DNA of 47,992 nucleotides. Source: UBA9619 sp964630665 (GTDB lineage Bacteria; Pseudomonadota; Gammaproteobacteria; Arenicellales; UBA868). Each line of letters begins with the position of its first letter. The first letter of the stretch is position 1. Of the stretch, positions 44,416 to 47,992 are shown piece by piece. The stretch spans positions 1 to 47,992 of the forward strand of contig CAZVVN010000017.1 in assembly GCA_964630665.1 (NCBI GenBank). The letters run 5' to 3'. The notes under the pieces are model-generated. The model made no database searches and was not told the DNA's origin. It saw nothing but the letters and a program-made list of their open reading frames with translations. The position numbers were made by a program, and so were the translations under genes.

Positions 44416-44507
44416 GTTGGCGAATGTTTCCGGATGTCAGGTTGAGGGGTGTATGTCAGAATGTCGATAGCGCCAACATGGCTTACTGCGAGATCGCCTG
44501 GTTGGCG
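44413..44507. promoter_or_regulatory. Three GTTGGCG motif copies in the MFS/M24 divergent region
   Basis: CATGTTGGCG at 44413-44422 and CGCCAACATG at 44471-44480 are a perfect 10-bp inverted repeat 48 bp apart. A third copy, GTTGGCG, is at 44501-44507. The first overlaps the MFS start codon; the third lies 25 bp upstream of the M24-like start. The pattern suits a shared regulator of the divergent pair, but none is known. Confidence 0.4.
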
Positions 44508-44532
44508 GGCAGTGGCCGAGCGGAGTATACCC

Positions 44533-45687
44533 ATGCCTGTTCTTCATTTCCCTCAGACTGAGTACGAGCGTCGCCGCAAAGCTGTGTTGCAGTCGATGGA
44601 TGCTCAGGGTCTTGATGGTCTCGTTCTGTTCCGCCAGGAAAGCATGTACTACCTGTCTGGATACGACACCAGCGGTTACACCATGTTTCAGGGGATGTAC
44701 CTGGGTGCCGATGGGCAAATGGCCTTGTTGACCCGTACCGCGGATCGCATTCAGTCACGAAAGACATCCATTATTCCGGATATCAGAATATGGACTGATC
44801 GGGACGGTGCAAATCCAGCTGACGACCTGAAGGGACTGCTGCACGATTACGGCTGTTCTGAAAAGCGCATCGGTGTGGAATATCACGCCTACGGTCTGAC
44901 CGGCCAGCGCGCCAGACTGGTTGACGCTGCCTTGGAAGGGTTCTGTGAAACGGTCGATGCGTCCGACGTTGTCCGTCTCATTCGAATGGTCAAAAGCGAA
45001 AGCGAGCTGGAGTTTGTTCGCAGGGCCGGCTTGCTCTGTGACGAGATGCTGGAGGTTAGTATTGAAAAAACCCGACCTGGTAATCAGGTTAAATCGGTAT
45101 ACGGGTCAATGATGCAGGTGTTGATGGCTGGAGGTGGTGACCCCAGTGCGAGTCGCTGGCCAATGGGAGCTGGAGAATCCGCTGTCTTCTGCCGCTACCA
45201 TACCGGTGATGAGACGATTGGCCCCAATGATCAGGTCGTGTTCGAGCCGGCCGCTTCCTACCGGCATTACCACGCCTGTATGATGTACAACATTATTACT
45301 GGCAAGCCGCAGCCGGGCCACTTGGCGATGAATGAGGCCTGCGTGGAGGCGCTTGAGGCTTGTCAGTCTGTACTGCGTCCCGGGTACACGGTGGGTGACC
45401 TCTACGCTGCTCATGCCGGGGCATTTGACAGAGCGGGACTAACCGGTGCGGCGCTTGCGGCCTGTGGTTACAGCGTCGGAATCAGCTATCCACCGACCTG
45501 GATGGACTGGCCGATGGTGTGGGCCGATAACCCACAGGTGCTCGAAGCAGGCATGGTCTTTTTCCTGCACATGATTCTGTTGGATGACCAGACCGGACTT
45601 AGCATGTGCCTGGGTGAGACCGCTATCGTTACCGACGGCGGTTGCGAGCGGGTCAACCATATGCCGCGGCAAGTCATCCAGGTCTGA
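44533..45687 (+). CDS. Creatinase/M24 family protein (ectoine hydrolase-like)
   Basis: A 384-residue 'pita-bread' fold protein. An N-terminal creatinase-type domain (LDGLVLFRQESMYYLSGYDT) is followed by the M24 domain. The metal-ligand positions of aminopeptidase P are not kept: the first Asp region reads FEPAASYRHYHA, the His region reads GYSVGISYPPTW, and the usual Glu of GMVFTIEP is FFLHMIL. Only Glu of LGETAIVTDGG remains. This pattern resembles non-metallo members such as creatinase and the DoeA ectoine hydrolase group, so a C-N hydrolase on a small osmolyte-like compound is more likely than a peptidase. The ATG at 44533 has GGAG 7 nt upstream; an earlier in-frame start is less likely. 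Confidence 0.78.
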   Translation: MPVLHFPQTEYERRRKAVLQSMDAQGLDGLVLFRQESMYYLSGYDTSGYTMFQGMYLGADGQMALLTRTADRIQSRKTSIIPDIRIWTDRDGANPADDLKGLLHDYGCSEKRIGVEYHAYGLTGQRARLVDAALEGFCETVDASDVVRLIRMVKSESELEFVRRAGLLCDEMLEVSIEKTRPGNQVKSVYGSMMQVLMAGGGDPSASRWPMGAGESAVFCRYHTGDETIGPNDQVVFEPAASYRHYHACMMYNIITGKPQPGHLAMNEACVEALEACQSVLRPGYTVGDLYAAHAGAFDRAGLTGAALAACGYSVGISYPPTWMDWPMVWADNPQVLEAGMVFFLHMILLDDQTGLSMCLGETAIVTDGGCERVNHMPRQVIQV

Positions 45688-45754
45688 GGTGAGGCGCCGG
45701 GCGGGTTGTTCTGCAGGGTAGAATAGCCCGATAAACATCCATCGGAGGCGGTCA

Positions 45755-46729
45755 ATGACCAAAGCAATACGGGTGCACGAGACTGGCGGTCCTGAGGTGC
45801 TGTCTTTCGAAGACATAGACATCGGTGGGCCAGGCCCTGGCGAGGTGCGGCTGCGGCACACCGCGATTGGACTCAACTATATCGATGTCTATTTCCGTAC
45901 GGGAGCTTACCCTGCGGAATTGCCATTTACGCCTGGTTTCGAGGCGGCCGGCGTTGTCGAGGCAGTTGGTGAGGGAGTAACTAGCCTTTCATCAGGTGAC
46001 AGGGTGGCTTACGCCGCCCAGCCGATCGGTGCCTATGCAGAATCGCGGCTGATCCTTGCAGACCGTGTGGTTAAACTGCCCGACGGCATCGAGGATCGAA
46101 CTGGGGCTGCCATCATGTTGAAGGGGATGACAACCGAGTACCTGTTGCGTCGCACGTTCCGAATCAATGCTGGTGACACGATCCTGTTCCACGCGGCAGC
46201 CGGCGGCGTCGGGCTCATGGCCTGCCAGTGGGCCAGCCATCTTGGTGCGACAGTCATCGGCACTGTCGGCTCCGATGAGAAAGCTGACTTGGCCCAAGCG
46301 CACGGCTGTACGCATACGATTGTTTATAGTCGGGACGACTTCGTCGAGCAGGTCAAAGACCTGACCGACGGAAATGGTGTGGATGTTGTCTACGATGCGG
46401 TGGGCAAGGACACATTCGAGAAAGGATTCGACTGTCTGCGCCCCCTGGGGACCATGGTGCTTTTTGGTGCGTCGTCAGGAAAGCCTGATCCGGTGGACCC
46501 GGCGATTCTGCAGGCCAAGGGGTCGCTTTTTCTGACGCGGCCGTCCTTGTTTAATTACATTGCTGACCGGGAGAGTCTCACCCAGGCGGCAGTTGATCTT
46601 TTTGAGGTCATCGAATCCGGGGCTGTCACGGCAGAGGTGAACCAGGAACACGCACTGGCGGACGCCTCACAGGCGCACCGGGATCTTGAAGGACGCCGCA
46701 CGACCGGTGCGACCGTGCTGGTACCCTGA
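45755..46729 (+). CDS. qor: NADPH:quinone oxidoreductase (zinc-independent MDR)
   Basis: A 324-residue medium-chain dehydrogenase/reductase without zinc ligands. Key segments: GLNYIDVYFRTGAYP, 'PFTPGFEAAGVVEAVGEGV', the NADPH motif HAAAGGVGLMACQWASHLGA and 'GTMVLFGASSGKPDPV'. These match E. coli Qor (327 residues), which reduces quinones with NADPH. A GGAGG ribosome-binding site is 6 nt before the ATG. A TAGAAT at 45719-45724 could be its -10, but no good -35 is present. It lies 67 bp after the M24-like gene and 39 bp before trpD. Confidence 0.9.
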   Translation: MTKAIRVHETGGPEVLSFEDIDIGGPGPGEVRLRHTAIGLNYIDVYFRTGAYPAELPFTPGFEAAGVVEAVGEGVTSLSSGDRVAYAAQPIGAYAESRLILADRVVKLPDGIEDRTGAAIMLKGMTTEYLLRRTFRINAGDTILFHAAAGGVGLMACQWASHLGATVIGTVGSDEKADLAQAHGCTHTIVYSRDDFVEQVKDLTDGNGVDVVYDAVGKDTFEKGFDCLRPLGTMVLFGASSGKPDPVDPAILQAKGSLFLTRPSLFNYIADRESLTQAAVDLFEVIESGAVTAEVNQEHALADASQAHRDLEGRRTTGATVLVP

Positions 46730-46768
46730 TCCGGACTCATCGGGTCAACGACCTGAGAAGACACTGTA

Positions 46769-47794
46769 ATGGACATGCAAGATGCGATCCGGGCGGTTTC
46801 TGCACAACGCGATCTGGCTGCCGAGGAAATGCAGCAGATCATGAGAGTGATTATGGAGGGTGCAGCAACCCCCGCGCAGATCGGTGCGTTTCTGACGGCG
46901 TTGCATATCAAGGGTGAGACGGTCGATGAACTGACCGGCGGCGCGACGGTGATGCGCGAGTTTGCAGCACGGGTGGTAGTTGACTCGGACCAGGTGGTGG
47001 ACACGGTCGGGACCGGCGGAGATGCAGCGGCATTGTTTAATGTGTCAACCGCTGCTGCGTTTGTCGCATCTGCAGCCGGCGCTGTGGTGGCGAAACATGG
47101 TAACCGGGCAGCGACCGGAAAGTCCGGAAGTGCCGATGTGCTCGAGTGTGCCGGGCTGAATATTGCATTGACGCCGGAGCAAGTCGCGCAGACCATAGAC
47201 GCGACCGGCATCGGATTCATGTTTGCTCCGACCCATCACGGGGCGACGCGCCACGCGGTGGGACCTCGTAGGGAAATCGGGGTCAGAACCATTTTCAATC
47301 TACTGGGCCCATTGACTAATCCTGCCGGTGCCCGCTGGCAACTCGTTGGTGTCTATGAACAACGCTGGGTACGGCCACTGGCTGAAGCGTTTGCCAAGCT
47401 GGGCAGCAAACATACTCTGGTGGTCCACTCAGAAGATGGGCTGGACGAAATCAGTATTGCCGCACCGACCACTGTCTGTGAATTCCGGGATGGGGCTCTG
47501 AACGATTACGAGTTTTCCCCGGAAGATTACGGTGTTGAGCGCCAGGCTCTTGATTCGATCAGGGTCGATGATGCTTCTGGCAGCTTGACTCTGATCCGTG
47601 AGGCGCTGGGTGGGGTAGCAGGACCGGCTTATGACATGGTGGCCCTGAATGCAGGGGCGACCATCTACGTGGCTGATCTCGCCGATTCGCTCGATGCGGG
47701 CATAGAACGCGCCCGCGAAGTGCTCGATTCAGGTTCCGGCCTTGCCCGGTTGGAGGAGATGGTTGCATATTCGCAGCGGTTCGAAGCTGCCTGA
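46769..47794 (+). CDS. trpD: Anthranilate phosphoribosyltransferase
   Basis: A 341-residue TrpD of normal length. The PRPP site is DTVGTGGDAAALFNVSTAAAF (parts DTVGTGGDAAAL and FNVSTAAAF), followed by 'VVAKHGNRAATGKSGSADVLE', the FAPTHHGATRHAVGPRREIGVRT region (parts FAPTHHGATRHA and VGPRREIGVRT) that binds anthranilate, and 'FNLLGPLTNPAG'. It transfers phosphoribose to anthranilate in tryptophan synthesis. No trpG or trpC is adjacent in the window; the next gene is a RAM-domain protein 18 bp away. A GAGAAG ribosome-binding site lies 8 nt upstream. Confidence 0.95.
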   Translation: MDMQDAIRAVSAQRDLAAEEMQQIMRVIMEGAATPAQIGAFLTALHIKGETVDELTGGATVMREFAARVVVDSDQVVDTVGTGGDAAALFNVSTAAAFVASAAGAVVAKHGNRAATGKSGSADVLECAGLNIALTPEQVAQTIDATGIGFMFAPTHHGATRHAVGPRREIGVRTIFNLLGPLTNPAGARWQLVGVYEQRWVRPLAEAFAKLGSKHTLVVHSEDGLDEISIAAPTTVCEFRDGALNDYEFSPEDYGVERQALDSIRVDDASGSLTLIREALGGVAGPAYDMVALNAGATIYVADLADSLDAGIERAREVLDSGSGLARLEEMVAYSQRFEAA

Positions 47795-47812
47795 ACCCGA
47801 AGGAGAATTCGG

Positions 47813-47992
47813 ATGCAAACGATTTTCGTACAGGTCAAATGCGAACTGGGCCTGTCGTACCGGGTCGCCGAAGAATTGGCCGATATTGATGGCGTATCGG
47901 AGGTCTACTCAGTATCGGGGCCGTACGATCTGCTGGCCAAGTGTTATCTTGCAGAGGAAGATGATGTCGGCCACTTTGTCAATCACCAGATT
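47813..47992 (+). CDS. Stand-alone Lrp/AsnC ligand-binding (RAM) domain protein, 3' end outside window
   Basis: The first 60 codons are visible and the frame is open to the window edge. The sequence 'IFVQVKCELGLSYRVAEELA', then GVSEVYSVSGPYDLLAKCYL, has the beta-alpha-beta pattern of the RAM (ACT-like) domain that binds amino acids in Lrp/AsnC regulators. There is no helix-turn-helix before it, so this is a stand-alone RAM protein (typically about 80-100 residues). AGGAG lies 8 nt upstream of the ATG. It follows trpD by 18 bp, so it may sense an amino acid, perhaps for the trp pathway; this is inference. Confidence 0.8.
   Translation, partial: MQTIFVQVKCELGLSYRVAEELADIDGVSEVYSVSGPYDLLAKCYLAEEDDVGHFVNHQI

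Overview
The window looks like a chromosomal segment of a gammaproteobacterium. The gene orders ffs-dnaX-ybaB-recR and smc-zipA-ligA are classic for that class. ZipA is essentially restricted to it, GshA is the E. coli type, and the SOS box upstream of dnaE2 is almost the E. coli LexA consensus. A run of ten N inside zipA marks an assembly scaffold gap, so this is probably a draft or metagenome-derived genome. No phage, transposon, CRISPR array or tRNA was recognised. Nearly all genes are conserved core or metabolic genes.

Layout. (1) 1-3.6 kb: exported DUF3108 protein, endonuclease/exonuclease/phosphatase-fold protein, MaoC-type hydratase, M50 membrane protease and a methyltransferase. (2) 3.6-6.4 kb: 4.5S SRP RNA, then dnaX, ybaB/ebfC and recR (replication clamp loading and recombinational repair). 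(3) 6.5-9.4 kb, minus strand: YheT-like hydrolase overlapping a dihydroorotase, then dksA with a good promoter. (4) 9.8-16.5 kb: smc, zipA (with the N gap) and ligA, a chromosome segregation, division and ligation operon. (5) 16.6-23.4 kb: acnA, then on the minus strand an unrecognised 308-residue protein, a solitary HyuA-type hydantoinase/oxoprolinase and a 3-hydroxybutyryl-CoA dehydrogenase. (6) 23.6-31.2 kb: argE, an orphan GT-B glycosyltransferase, gshA, yjbQ (its start codon overlaps that of the divergent gshA), dusA and an AsmA-family protein. (7) 31.3-34.4 kb: ilvD and convergent ccmAB. (8) 34.7-40 kb: a two-subunit NAD-dependent formate dehydrogenase (NuoE-NuoF fusion plus molybdenum/tungsten catalytic subunit) followed at once by folD, a one-carbon module. 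(9) 40-48 kb: SOS-controlled dnaE2, an MFS transporter divergent from a creatinase/M24-like protein, a quinone oxidoreductase, trpD and the start of a stand-alone Lrp/AsnC ligand-binding (RAM) domain protein.

No wholly new multi-gene system stands out. The most useful leads are: the one-carbon module with an inverted repeat that holds a perfect TATAAT in its loop; a triple GTTGGCG motif between the MFS and M24 genes; an operator-like dyad and an unexplained 11-bp hairpin between dksA and smc; the overlapping divergent gshA/yjbQ starts; an in-phase A AAA AAG in dnaX; a dnaE2 without an imuA/imuB partner nearby; and the unrecognised protein beside the lone HyuA. All function calls come from reading the translated sequences and recalled family motifs; no search was run.
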